A stretch of 35,920 nucleotides of DNA. Origin: an uncultured beta proteobacterium (lineage in GTDB: Bacteria; Pseudomonadota; Gammaproteobacteria; Burkholderiales; Burkholderiaceae). Shown here piece after piece: positions 1-8,988 of the stretch. The notes under the pieces are model-generated. The model saw nothing but the letters and a program-made list of their open reading frames with translations, ran no database searches and had not been told where the DNA came from. The stretch lies in assembly GCA_903837335.1 (NCBI GenBank), contig CAILUH010000006.1, positions 1 to 35,920 of the forward strand, written 5' to 3'. The translations under genes were made by a program, and so were the position numbers. Each line of letters starts with the position of its first letter. Position 1 is the first letter of the stretch.

Positions 1-830
1 ACAAAAATGGAGAGTTCGGCTAAGTCGGGTGCAAATAGCGAGGTCATACTGTAGACAATTCCCACCAGCAAGCCTGCAACTACAGCGCCAACGGGTGATC
101 CCATGCCACCAACAACTGTGACTACGAAAGACTCTGCCAAAATAGGAATTCCCATTTCGGGATTAACCGAGCGCGTCGGTGACGCTAAGATGCCAGAGAG
201 ACCTGCAATCGCAGTACCAACCGCAAATACCAATAACCAAACCTTGGCAATATCGACGCCTAAAACCTTCAGAATTTCTTGATCCCGTGAGCCTGCTTTA
301 ATAATTAAGCCATAGCGGGTTTTTTGAATGAATAGCCAGATACATAAAATGATCACCGCTGTTGCTGCGATTAAAAAGAGGCGGTATTTAGGAAAGTAAC
401 CAAAGCCGACATTCACTGAGCCGGTAAGACCCTCGGGCGTAATGGAGGGCATACCTTCAATGCCAAAAATAATCCGGGTCAATTCAATTAAGACATACGA
501 GAGACCAAATGTAAGTAGTAGTGGGTAATCAATTCCACGACCATACATTGGGCGCACTAAAAATCGCTCGGTGAATAAGCCCATCACACCCGTAATAAGA
601 GGAACTACGAGCAAACTAAACCAAAAGCTACCTGTTAAACCTAAAAAATAGACACCCAAAAATGCGCCGACCATAAAAAATGCACCATGGGCAAAATTCA
701 CTACTGTTAGCATGCCAAAAATTAAGCAGAGACCCAGAGCCAGCAAAGCATAAATACTCCCGAGGGCAATCCCCGTGAGTATTTGCATGCAGAGTAGGTC
801 GAGGGTTAATCCAGTCATAACGTTTGGCAT
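1..830 (-). CDS. Branched-chain amino acid-type ABC transporter permease (LivH family), truncated at the left edge
   Basis: Manual reverse-strand translation from ATG at 830 (alternative 818): MPNVMTGLTLDLLCMQILTGIALGSIYALLALGLCLIFGMLTVVNFAHGAFFMVGAFLG, which is LivH-like. The ORF runs off the window, so it is absent from the ORF track. Confidence 0.9.
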   Translation of the reverse strand, partial: MPNVMTGLTLDLLCMQILTGIALGSIYALLALGLCLIFGMLTVVNFAHGAFFMVGAFLGVYFLGLTGSFWFSLLVVPLITGVMGLFTERFLVRPMYGRGIDYPLLLTFGLSYVLIELTRIIFGIEGMPSITPEGLTGSVNVGFGYFPKYRLFLIAATAVIILCIWLFIQKTRYGLIIKAGSRDQEILKVLGVDIAKVWLLVFAVGTAIAGLSGILASPTRSVNPEMGIPILAESFVVTVVGGMGSPVGAVVAGLLVGIVYSMTSLFAPDLAELSIF

Positions 831-894
831 TAAAAAACCGATACCCATTTCAAGTGCATGGGGTATCGGCCTTTAATTGGCTACAGTTATTTTC

Positions 895-2133
895 TTAAAC
901 TTTAAATCCTAGTTCAGCGCAGCTACGCATATTTTCTTCTGATGTGGGGTCAATTTGTAAAATATTGAAGACGTCGTACTTATCTTTCATATTTTTTGAT
1001 TTTGAGTCGATCAGAATCACTGATTGCACTGCTTGATGATCACACTTGCGGTAATACTCAGGGCCTTTATACCAATCATATTTCAGCTGCTCTAGGGCAG
1101 TAATAACTTTTGGCGTATCGGTGGACTTTGCATTTTTAATGGCTTGCAAAATACTGCGAATACCTGAATAACCTAAGGCGCCGTAATCGGATGGCACCGC
1201 GCCACCATAGGCTTTGCGGAAACGATCGTTAAATATTTTGGCGCTTGGAATACGATCTTCTAGACCCCAGTAATAGGATGTGCCGCCCATGATGCCTTCG
1301 AAGGCCTCTGGACCGCCTGCTTGACGCGCGGTATAGAGCAACACAGGAGTCACAATTTTCATGCTATTTTTTAAGCCAAAGTCGGTACATTGCTTGGCGG
1401 AATTAACCAGGTCACGTCCAAAGTTACAAAGCACCAAAATATCAGGATTTAAGGCTTTAATGCGCGGTAAAAATGCGGAGTAATCAGCGGCACCAAGGGG
1501 GTGACGAATATCAGCCAAGGTAGTGGCGCCCATCTTTTTGCCAGCCCGTTCAAAAGCGCGCACCATTTCATGGCCGTAAGCATAGTCAGCAGTGAGAAAA
1601 ACAATTTTTTTGCCAAAGCGGGGAATTGCATAGCGCGCGACTGCACCAGCAGTCATGGTGGGGTTAAGCGCTTCGTGAAAAGTGTAGATGCTCCAATCTT
1701 TTACTTCATTAATTGCATCCGATTGGCTAATCGAGTTAAAAATGACTTTACGTTCTTTGCAAACTGCATTAATTGATAGCTGTGTGGCAGCAGATAAAGA
1801 GCCAACCACATAATCGACTTTATCTTTTTCAATTAACTCTAAAGTGCGGGTAGCCGCTTCGCCAGGGTTTAATTTGTCGTCGCGTACCAATAATTCTGCT
1901 TTGCGACCATTAAAGCCGCCAGCCTCATTAAATTCTTTAATGGCCAATTCAGCAGCCCGGGCTTGATCTTGTGCTTCTGCTGAAAAGGCGCCTGTTAACG
2001 GCGTGGGAAAACCGATCTTAATTGGCGCAGTTTGCGCTTTAGCAATATTGAACCAAAATGGGGTTGAAGCGACGGCTGCGCCCCCAATGAGAAGTTTACG
2101 GCGCTGAGGGTTTGTGTTTGGTTTGTGGCTCAT
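895..2133 (-). CDS. ABC transporter substrate-binding protein, branched-chain amino acid (LivJ/Peripla_BP_6) family
   Basis: 412 aa; twin-Arg-like signal (QRRKLLIGGAAVASTPFWFNIAKAQ) followed by IKIGFPTPLTGAFSAEAQDQARAAELAIKEFNEAGGFNGRKAELLVRDDKLNP; adjacent to the LivH-type permease. Confidence 0.92.
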   Translation of the reverse strand: MSHKPNTNPQRRKLLIGGAAVASTPFWFNIAKAQTAPIKIGFPTPLTGAFSAEAQDQARAAELAIKEFNEAGGFNGRKAELLVRDDKLNPGEAATRTLELIEKDKVDYVVGSLSAATQLSINAVCKERKVIFNSISQSDAINEVKDWSIYTFHEALNPTMTAGAVARYAIPRFGKKIVFLTADYAYGHEMVRAFERAGKKMGATTLADIRHPLGAADYSAFLPRIKALNPDILVLCNFGRDLVNSAKQCTDFGLKNSMKIVTPVLLYTARQAGGPEAFEGIMGGTSYYWGLEDRIPSAKIFNDRFRKAYGGAVPSDYGALGYSGIRSILQAIKNAKSTDTPKVITALEQLKYDWYKGPEYYRKCDHQAVQSVILIDSKSKNMKDKYDVFNILQIDPTSEENMRSCAELGFKV

Positions 2134-2182
2134 GGTGTCTCCTTCATAAAAACGTTTTTATATTGAAATGAAATGCTAATTT

Positions 2183-3448
2183 TTAAATCTTAACTGAATG
2201 CTGAAATTCTGGTGGTACAGCCTTACCTTCTGCTAATAATTGACTAATATCGACAGCAGTTTCTGACATTACCGTATTGGCATTGCGTTTGACGGTATGG
2301 GCAGGCAGATCCGCTGTATTTCCTTGTTTGCCTTGAGCTTGCATATAGCATCCCAGGTACTGCGCCCGTTTAACAACCTGCTGACCTAGGGTAAGGCGGG
2401 ACGTTTCATAGGCTAGCAAGGCTTGCGGGGTTGCTCCAAAGGTGGCAATGCAACTAGCAATCACCCGTGCTTCATCACCGGCTTTGGTCACTCCCATGCC
2501 AACATGGGGGCGACCAACAAAGGCGGCATCACCCATCAGCGCGACGCGATTAAAAGCAATTTGCTGCGAATAGACGTCGTAAATAGCCTGCAAAAAGGGC
2601 TGTGGGGTTTTTTCGATGACCTCCGCAAATTGCGGTGCCAAAATAGCGCGCGCGGTTTCTCGCATCCGAGCGATATGGCGCCATGCAACTTTGGCAGGAG
2701 GAATACCGAGTGGATAGGTAATACCATCGGTATCAGTAAGTAATTCAGTCAGCTCGGTAGTTGCATCAGCTGGCCGATACCAGACAAAGTTATAACGGCG
2801 CTGACCGGCACGGGTATCGTTACCCGAGCCCGCCACAGGATAGCCGAGCATTTGCTCACCACTAGGTAAACAAAAGCCAAAATAATTAAAAAGACTCGCG
2901 CGCGTGTAATTTGACAACACGCTTTCATCACAAACGCCACGCCATGCAATGTAACCGGCATATTCAGGTTGTACCATTGGCGCAAGTTGGGCGCGAACCC
3001 CAGAGCGAATGCCATCAGAAGCAATGAGCAGTTCGGCCGCATATTCACTCTTATCTTCGCAAGTGATGTTGACAGCACTGTCGGTTTGCGTAAGACCAAT
3101 AATCGTTTTACCTTGCAAATATCGTTCAGGGGGGAATTGATTTTTAAGTAGGTGGTAGAGCCTGCTCCACGAAGTTAAGATTTGCGGCAACACGATTTCA
3201 TCCAGGCAATCGCCAGCGGCACTTAAGGTCACCCGTTTCTCAACCCGCACCCCAAGCGATTCACTCGCGGGTACGCCTGCAATAATGAGGGCTTCTGCCA
3301 ATGCATCGTGGGTTACGATCCCCGCACCACGGCCGTCAAGTGAGCCCAAGGCCTTTTCCAAGATAGTTACATCGTGGCCTTGACGCAGCAGCATATTGGC
3401 GACAAAAAGTCCACCTAAAGAGCCACCAGCAACGACTATTCTTGCCAT
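2183..3448 (-). CDS. FAD-dependent aromatic monooxygenase, resembling 2,6-dihydroxypyridine 3-monooxygenase-type group A flavoproteins
   Basis: 421 aa; N-terminal Rossmann GGSLGGLFVANMLLRQGHDVTILEK, the ASDGIRSGVR (DG) motif and the GDAAFVGRPHVGMGVTKAGDEA (GD) motif. Confidence 0.82.
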   Translation of the reverse strand: MARIVVAGGSLGGLFVANMLLRQGHDVTILEKALGSLDGRGAGIVTHDALAEALIIAGVPASESLGVRVEKRVTLSAAGDCLDEIVLPQILTSWSRLYHLLKNQFPPERYLQGKTIIGLTQTDSAVNITCEDKSEYAAELLIASDGIRSGVRAQLAPMVQPEYAGYIAWRGVCDESVLSNYTRASLFNYFGFCLPSGEQMLGYPVAGSGNDTRAGQRRYNFVWYRPADATTELTELLTDTDGITYPLGIPPAKVAWRHIARMRETARAILAPQFAEVIEKTPQPFLQAIYDVYSQQIAFNRVALMGDAAFVGRPHVGMGVTKAGDEARVIASCIATFGATPQALLAYETSRLTLGQQVVKRAQYLGCYMQAQGKQGNTADLPAHTVKRNANTVMSETAVDISQLLAEGKAVPPEFQHSVKI

Positions 3449-3455
3449 TACGGGT

Positions 3456-3914
3456 TTAGCCTTTTACGTCTAAAGCCGCTTTTTCAGCCGCGGGATAATT
3501 GAGCTCAATGACAATCCCATTGGGGTCATCGAGGAATATTTGATGCAATTTTAAAAGTGGCACAGTACGTTCACGGTAGGGTACCGCTAGGGTTTTTAAT
3601 TTGCTCAACATGGACCCTAAGCCTGCGGCTAAAAAAGCAATGTGATCAATTGCCCCAGAGCCTTGTAGAGAGGAAAAATCACGGTCGCCTAAATATTTTT
3701 TTAAGCCCTCAGGATCATTCTTATCGATGGCAATGAGATGTAGAACTGCATTGTTGTAATCATTATCTGCACCGCTATAAAGCCAAACACCAGGAAATGG
3801 AAAATCCGGACGAGGGCCTTTTTTTAAATCTAAAACTTGGGAATAAAAAGCCACTGTTTTGTCAATTTCTAAACTACGAATAGAAAAATGATTCAGAATT
3901 AATTGCGCCATCAT
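3456..3914 (-). CDS. VOC (glyoxalase/bleomycin resistance/extradiol dioxygenase) superfamily protein
   Basis: 152 aa; NHFSIRSLEIDKTVAFYSQVLDL..., AIDHIAFLAAGL..., IFLDDPNGIVIELNYP. The ATG overlaps the stop of the upstream TetR gene. Confidence 0.88.
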   Translation of the reverse strand: MMAQLILNHFSIRSLEIDKTVAFYSQVLDLKKGPRPDFPFPGVWLYSGADNDYNNAVLHLIAIDKNDPEGLKKYLGDRDFSSLQGSGAIDHIAFLAAGLGSMLSKLKTLAVPYRERTVPLLKLHQIFLDDPNGIVIELNYPAAEKAALDVKG

Positions 3915-4591
3915 GACCTCGCTGAAGATGTAAAGAGATTTTGTGCTGATAAAAGATAGGAATAAATTCGATCCCGAATAATTGCCTCATCCGTATCCGG
4001 CGATACCGGGCTATAAATCGCTTGACCATAGATCCAGCGGCGGATGCCAATATAAAAAATACCACCATGTAAACCCATCAAGAGCTCTAGCTCACGGTTA
4101 CTTGGCTTAGCGCGGGTATTGCGTTGACAATATTTACGGGTTTCTCGGATGAGGCGAGGGATTAAACGCGAGCGCAAGGATTCGAAAAAACGATCGCTAA
4201 TGGCGTGGTCGCTTAAGCCCGAATAAATAAGAATGCGCACAAAGTCGTAAGTGAGAACGCTGGTAGAGTAATCGAGATAAAAGGCGTTTAACTTGGCTTC
4301 TGGCTGCAGCGTTTTATCGTCTAATAAATCTTCCCATTCGGTTTTCCAGCGGCGTTCAAAAACCTCTTGATAGACCTTTTTAATCAACGCATCTTTGGTA
4401 GGAAAGTAATGGTAGAGGAGGGTATGGGTAATACCCAGTTCTTCGGTAAGGTTACGCAATTGTCCGTCCATGCCATAGCGGGCAAAAAATTGAATTGCGC
4501 CATCGATAATTTGTTTTTGCCGGTCAACTGTGTTCATCCGCCGCCGCAGAGCAGGGGGCTTGTCTAAAACTACGTTCGCGATCAATTCCAT
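3911..4591 (-). CDS. TetR/AcrR family transcriptional regulator
   Basis: 226 aa; N-terminal HTH RQKQIIDGAIQFFARYGMDGQLRNLTEELGITHTLLYHYFPTKDALIKKVYQEVF. Confidence 0.93.
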   Translation of the reverse strand: MELIANVVLDKPPALRRRMNTVDRQKQIIDGAIQFFARYGMDGQLRNLTEELGITHTLLYHYFPTKDALIKKVYQEVFERRWKTEWEDLLDDKTLQPEAKLNAFYLDYSTSVLTYDFVRILIYSGLSDHAISDRFFESLRSRLIPRLIRETRKYCQRNTRAKPSNRELELLMGLHGGIFYIGIRRWIYGQAIYSPVSPDTDEAIIRDRIYSYLLSAQNLFTSSARS

Positions 4592-4610
4592 GGCTTTAAG
4601 GGTTTATCCT

Positions 4611-4664
4611 CATTTGGTCTTATTGACCAAAAGTTCAATAATGGATCATTGTTGACCACTTGGT
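4611..4664. promoter_or_regulatory. Candidate operator(s) between the divergent TetR and CoxG-like genes
   Basis: Perfect 7-bp inverted repeat TTTGGTC-TTATT-GACCAAA at 4613-4631, and a second shorter one, ACCA-CT-TGGT, at 4655-4664 with shared TGACCA/TGGT half-site sequence. Confidence 0.55.
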
Positions 4665-4701
4665 TGATAAGACTCTATTCGTATAAACCCGAGGAGAATG
4701 A

Positions 4702-5175
4702 ATGGAACTTAATGGCGAGCAGTTTATTGCCGCATCTGTACCTGCTGTTTGGCGGGGCTTAAATGATGTCGCAGTCCTGGGGAAGGCTATACCTGGTTGC
4801 GAGGCAATTGAGCGCATTTCACCTGAAGAGGTACATGCAAAGGTGATGTTTAAGATTGGCCCTGTTCGCGCTCGGTTTGCTGGCAAGCTTTTACTTTCTG
4901 ATGTGATTGAAGAAAAATCGTGTTCGATGGCGTTTGAAGGATCGGGTGGTGCAGCTGGTTTTGCTAAAGGGCGCTCGCGGGTTGAATTAATTAGTGCTGA
5001 GGGAGGCACTTTGGTGAGCTTTACGACGGAGGCCTCAATTGGCGGGAAGTTAGGGCAAATTGGGGGCCGACTCATTAGCGCTTCGGCAAAAAAAATTGCT
5101 GATGATTTTTTTGAAGCTTTCGCCAAAGAATTAAATCCACTCGCTAGTGAAATCACCGATGGGGGAGAAGCATGA
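4702..5175 (+). CDS. CoxG-like SRPBCC protein (carbon monoxide dehydrogenase subunit G family)
   Basis: 157 aa; MELNGEQFIAASVPAVWRGLNDVAVLGKAIPGCEAIERISPEEVHAKVMFKIGPVRARFAGKLLLSDV is typical of CoxG; directly upstream of Mo-hydroxylase subunits. Confidence 0.92.
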   Translation: MELNGEQFIAASVPAVWRGLNDVAVLGKAIPGCEAIERISPEEVHAKVMFKIGPVRARFAGKLLLSDVIEEKSCSMAFEGSGGAAGFAKGRSRVELISAEGGTLVSFTTEASIGGKLGQIGGRLISASAKKIADDFFEAFAKELNPLASEITDGGEA

Positions 5176-6029
5176 AAGCGGCAGCATTTGATTACATTAA
5201 AGTGCAATCGATTCCTGAGGTTTTGGCTTTAATGCGAGAGCACGGCGATGATGCGCGTTTAATTGCTGGCGGCCAAACATTATTGGCTACCTTAAACATG
5301 CGCTTATCCGAGCCGCAGTTACTAATTGATATTACGGAACTTACCGAATTAAAAGGCATTGAATTAAGTGGCGAGCATTTATGGGTCGGGGCTTTGGTAA
5401 CGCATACTGAAATTGAAGACGCCGCCCTAATTAAGAAATACGCACCAATTTTACAAGCAGCAGCCCCGCACATTGCGCATCGGGCTATTCGTAACTTGGG
5501 TACTTGGGGTGGTTCACTAGTGTATGGAGATCCAGCGGCAGAGTGGCCAGCTTGTAGTATTGCGGTGAATGCAGCAATGGTCGTACGCGGTTTGCAGGGC
5601 GAGCGTCGTATTCCAGCGCGCGATTTTTTTGTCGATCTATACACCACTGCTTTAGCACCAGATGAAATTTTAATGGGTACCGAAATTCCCTTGGCAAACG
5701 CAAAAGACGTTTTCTCTTTTCAAGAATTGGCGCGGCGCCATGGCGACTATGCTGTAGCAGGCTTAGCTGCGGTAGCAAAAAAAACCGGTCAAGCTCTTAG
5801 CGACTGTAACTTTGTTTTTTTCTCTGTAGCTACTACGCCGGTAGCTGCGGTACAAGCGCAAAATCTAGTCAATGGCCAAGTGGTGAACGCTGAATTAATC
5901 ACTGCAGCAGTTGCAGTGGCACGTGCGGAGATTGAAACCATGGAGGATATAACCAACAGCGCAGCAGCAAAAAGTCATTTGGTAGGCGTACTGCTAGAGC
6001 GCGCTTTAAAAAAAATGTTGGCTGATTAA
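5172..6029 (+). CDS. Molybdenum hydroxylase FAD-binding medium subunit (CoxM/CutM family)
   Basis: 285 aa; FAD motifs AGGQTLLATLNMRL and NLGTWGGSLVYGDPAAEWPA; overlaps the stop of the preceding gene. Confidence 0.93.
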   Translation: MKAAAFDYIKVQSIPEVLALMREHGDDARLIAGGQTLLATLNMRLSEPQLLIDITELTELKGIELSGEHLWVGALVTHTEIEDAALIKKYAPILQAAAPHIAHRAIRNLGTWGGSLVYGDPAAEWPACSIAVNAAMVVRGLQGERRIPARDFFVDLYTTALAPDEILMGTEIPLANAKDVFSFQELARRHGDYAVAGLAAVAKKTGQALSDCNFVFFSVATTPVAAVQAQNLVNGQVVNAELITAAVAVARAEIETMEDITNSAAAKSHLVGVLLERALKKMLAD

Positions 6030-6070
6030 ATTAGAGCGTCTTGCGCTAGAGTTAATTAAGGAAAATAAGA

Positions 6071-6556
6071 ATGAATCCAAAAATTCCGATTGATATGATT
6101 GTGAATGGAAATAGAGTCCAGGCTGAAATCGAGCCACGCCGTCACTTGGTTGATTTTTTAAGGGAAGATTTAGGCTTAAAGGGCCCTCACTTGGGCTGCG
6201 AACAGGGCGCCTGTGGCGCATGTACCGTGCGGGTCGACGGACAAATCGTGCGTGGTTGCTTGTATTTAGCAGTACAAGCCAATGGCAAAGTGGTTGATAC
6301 CGTAGAGGGCTTAACTGCACAAGGTGCCTTAACTGAATTACAAGATGCTTTTATGCGGCGCAATGCTATGCAATGCGGGTTTTGCTCTTCGGGCATGTTG
6401 TTGTCGGCTGCTGAATTGATTGAGCAGCAACCTCAAGCTACGCGCGAGCAAGTGCGCGAGTGGATTTCTGGCAATTATTGTCGTTGTACTGGCTACCATT
6501 CTATTGTGGATGCCATCATGGATGTATTGGAGGCGCAGCGTGAACAAACCGAATGA
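6071..6556 (+). CDS. Molybdenum hydroxylase [2Fe-2S] small subunit (CoxS/CutS family)
   Basis: 161 aa; CEQGACGACTVRVDG and CGFCSSGM...GNYCRCTGYHSIVDAI, the two [2Fe-2S] cluster motifs. Confidence 0.96.
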   Translation: MNPKIPIDMIVNGNRVQAEIEPRRHLVDFLREDLGLKGPHLGCEQGACGACTVRVDGQIVRGCLYLAVQANGKVVDTVEGLTAQGALTELQDAFMRRNAMQCGFCSSGMLLSAAELIEQQPQATREQVREWISGNYCRCTGYHSIVDAIMDVLEAQREQTE

Positions 6557-8936
6557 TCTTGCAGGATTAGTACTTGATCCTGTTACTGCCGACCAACGTT
6601 ACATTGGCGAGAGTGAGCCACGCCGTAGTGCCAAACGCTTATTAGAGGGCCAAGGTACGTATGTTGATGATCTACAGTTTCCACGTATGGGTCATGTGGT
6701 GTATTGGCGTTCGCCGGTTGCGCATATGCAGATTTTGCAAATCCATACTGCCGCAGCGCGTAACATGCCAGGCGTTTTAGCGGTCGTAGATGGTGTACAG
6801 ATGGCGACCATCTGCAAGCCTTGGGTCGCTACTTTAAGTCATCTTGCTGGGATGAAATCAGCCCCGCAACACGCTTTAGCGATTGAACGCGCTTGCTGGC
6901 AAGGGGAGCCCGTAGTTGCAGTAGTCGCAGATACCCGTGCACAAGCCGAAGATGCTTTACAACTCATTGAGGTGGAATGGGAGGAGTTACCTGCCGTGGT
7001 CTCTATGCTGACTGCTTTAGATCCTGAAACACCTTTGATTCATCCGGAGTTAGGCGATAACCTGTGTTTTAGTCGCACTCTAGATGTAGGACAGGTCGAT
7101 GCGCAGTTTGCGACTGCCGAGATTGTGGCTGAAGCTACTTTTGGGTTTGGACGACATACCGGGGTTACGCTTGAGCCCCGTTGTCAAATTGCAGATTACA
7201 ACCCCGGCGATGGTCGCTTAACGGTCTATCATTCGCAGCAAGCCCCGCACATGATGCAAGATCTCTATTGCCGGCAATTTGGTTTGGCTGAATCGGATGT
7301 GCATGTCATTTGTAAAGATGTTGGTGGTTCATTTGGGATTAAAGTGCACGCCTATCCCGATGATTTTGCAACTGTTGGTTTGGCTATTTTATTAGGGCGC
7401 CCCATTAAATTTGTGGCTGACCGTCTAGAGTCATTTACCAGCGATATTCATGCTCGTGAACATCAAGTGAAGGGACGTATTGCAGTTAATAAGCAGGGCG
7501 ATATTTTGGCTTTCGAGATTGATGATCTCACAGCAATTGGCCCCTATTCAATGTTCCCGCGCACCAGTGCAATTGAAGGCAATCAAGTGGTTAACTTAGT
7601 TGGCGGCCCTTATAAGCACCAACATTATCGCGCCCAACTGCAGGTGGTGTTTCAAAATAAAACCCCCACTTGTCAATACCGCGGCGTAGGTCATCCCATC
7701 GCTTGTGCTGTTACAGAAGGTTTAGTGGATTTAGCAGCAGAAAAATTACAAATGGACCCTTTAGCTTTTCGGCGGCGCAATGTGATTCCGGATGATGCCT
7801 ATCCATGCTCGGGAGCCTCGGGAATTAAGTTAGAAATTCTCTCGCATGAACAATGTTTGCGCACCATTGAAAAAATGATGAATTACACCGAATTGCGCCA
7901 AGAGCAAGCCACGCTTCGAAAAAAAGGCATTTATCGGGGTATCGGTTTTGCTGCCTTAATTGAATTAACCAATCCCAGTGCAGCATTTTATGGTGTTGGC
8001 GGGGCCCGCATTGCTTCGCAAGATGGCGCTACGGCTAGACTCGACCCATCAGGGGTGGTGAGTATTATGGTGGGTGTAGGTGAACAGGGCCAAGGCACCG
8101 AAGGTATATATGCGCAAATTGCCGCGGATGCCGTTGGAGTGCCGATTACAGATGTGCGGATTATTACGGGTGATACGGCCGTAACTCCTTATGGGGGTGG
8201 CACCTGGGCATCCCGTGGCGCTGGAATTGGTGGCGAAGCAGTGTTGTTAGCAGCGCAGGCTTTACAAGAAAATATTTTGCGTTTAGCTGGCGCTATTTTG
8301 CAGCGTGATACCGCTGAATTGCTGGTGCGACGGAGTCAAATTATTGATAAAGCGACCGGCCAAGCAGTGCTACCATTTTCAGAAATAGGGCGCATTGGTT
8401 ACTTCCGTACCGATACCCTTCCAAATGATTTTAAAGTGGACTTAATGGTGACCCGCCATTATGCACAACGGGATTATCCATTTATCTTTACCAATGGCGT
8501 ACAAGCCTCTTACGTTGAAGTAGATATCGATACCGGGTTTGTTACTTTGCTTAAGCATTGGGCAGTTGAAGATTGTGGGCGGGTATTGAACCCGATGTTG
8601 GTAGATGAGCAAGTTCGCGGGGCAATTGTGCAAGGCATCGGTGGCGTACTCTATGAAGAGTGTCTTTATGATGACAGCGGCCTGTTACGCAATGGGAATA
8701 TGGCTGATTATTTGGTGCCCATGGCAAATGAAATGCCCGATATTGAAGTGGCACATGTCCAAACACCTACGGCCTCTTCGCAATTAGGGGCCAAAGGCGC
8801 TGGTGAAGCTGGTACTGCTGGCGCACCAGCGGCGGTGATGAATGCCATTAACGACGCCTTAATGCCATTTAACGTTAAGGTATTTGAGCAGCCCATTACC
8901 TCGGAAAAAATTCTTCGCGCCTTAGGCAAAATTTAA
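6540..8936 (+). CDS. Molybdenum hydroxylase large (molybdopterin) subunit, CoxL/XdhB-like
   Basis: Read from GTG at 6540 (VNKPNDLAGLVLDPVTADQRYIGESEPRRSAKRLLEGQGTYVDDL...). The track start at 6420 would add 40 aa lying wholly within the small-subunit gene. Motifs: DVGGSFGIK, CQYRGVGHPIA and the C-terminal QLGAKGAGEAGTAGAPAAVMNAINDAL carrying the conserved Glu. Confidence 0.93.
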   Translation: MNKPNDLAGLVLDPVTADQRYIGESEPRRSAKRLLEGQGTYVDDLQFPRMGHVVYWRSPVAHMQILQIHTAAARNMPGVLAVVDGVQMATICKPWVATLSHLAGMKSAPQHALAIERACWQGEPVVAVVADTRAQAEDALQLIEVEWEELPAVVSMLTALDPETPLIHPELGDNLCFSRTLDVGQVDAQFATAEIVAEATFGFGRHTGVTLEPRCQIADYNPGDGRLTVYHSQQAPHMMQDLYCRQFGLAESDVHVICKDVGGSFGIKVHAYPDDFATVGLAILLGRPIKFVADRLESFTSDIHAREHQVKGRIAVNKQGDILAFEIDDLTAIGPYSMFPRTSAIEGNQVVNLVGGPYKHQHYRAQLQVVFQNKTPTCQYRGVGHPIACAVTEGLVDLAAEKLQMDPLAFRRRNVIPDDAYPCSGASGIKLEILSHEQCLRTIEKMMNYTELRQEQATLRKKGIYRGIGFAALIELTNPSAAFYGVGGARIASQDGATARLDPSGVVSIMVGVGEQGQGTEGIYAQIAADAVGVPITDVRIITGDTAVTPYGGGTWASRGAGIGGEAVLLAAQALQENILRLAGAILQRDTAELLVRRSQIIDKATGQAVLPFSEIGRIGYFRTDTLPNDFKVDLMVTRHYAQRDYPFIFTNGVQASYVEVDIDTGFVTLLKHWAVEDCGRVLNPMLVDEQVRGAIVQGIGGVLYEECLYDDSGLLRNGNMADYLVPMANEMPDIEVAHVQTPTASSQLGAKGAGEAGTAGAPAAVMNAINDALMPFNVKVFEQPITSEKILRALGKI

Positions 8937-8988
8937 GTTTTTTTAAGTCCTGTACTATTGCTAATCTTCATATCAAATTGCGAGAATA

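Noticed and set aside
1501-1776. 91-aa plus-strand ORF inside the substrate-binding protein gene
   Set aside because: Antisense to a well-supported CDS and no recognisable domain.
4635-5207. 190-aa ORF on the minus strand opposite coxG
   Set aside because: Fully antisense to a clearly recognisable CoxG-like gene; composition is Ser/Pro/Ala-rich with no motif, typical of a shadow ORF.
6420-6539. N-terminal extension of the Mo-hydroxylase large subunit in the ORF track (MSSNLKLRASKCASGF...)
   Set aside because: The extension overlaps the small-subunit gene out of frame; homology-like sequence starts after GTG 6540.
4702-8936. Calling the cox-like cluster an aerobic CO dehydrogenase
   Set aside because: The large subunit lacks the form I AYxCSFR loop and the neighbours are catabolic monooxygenase and transport genes.
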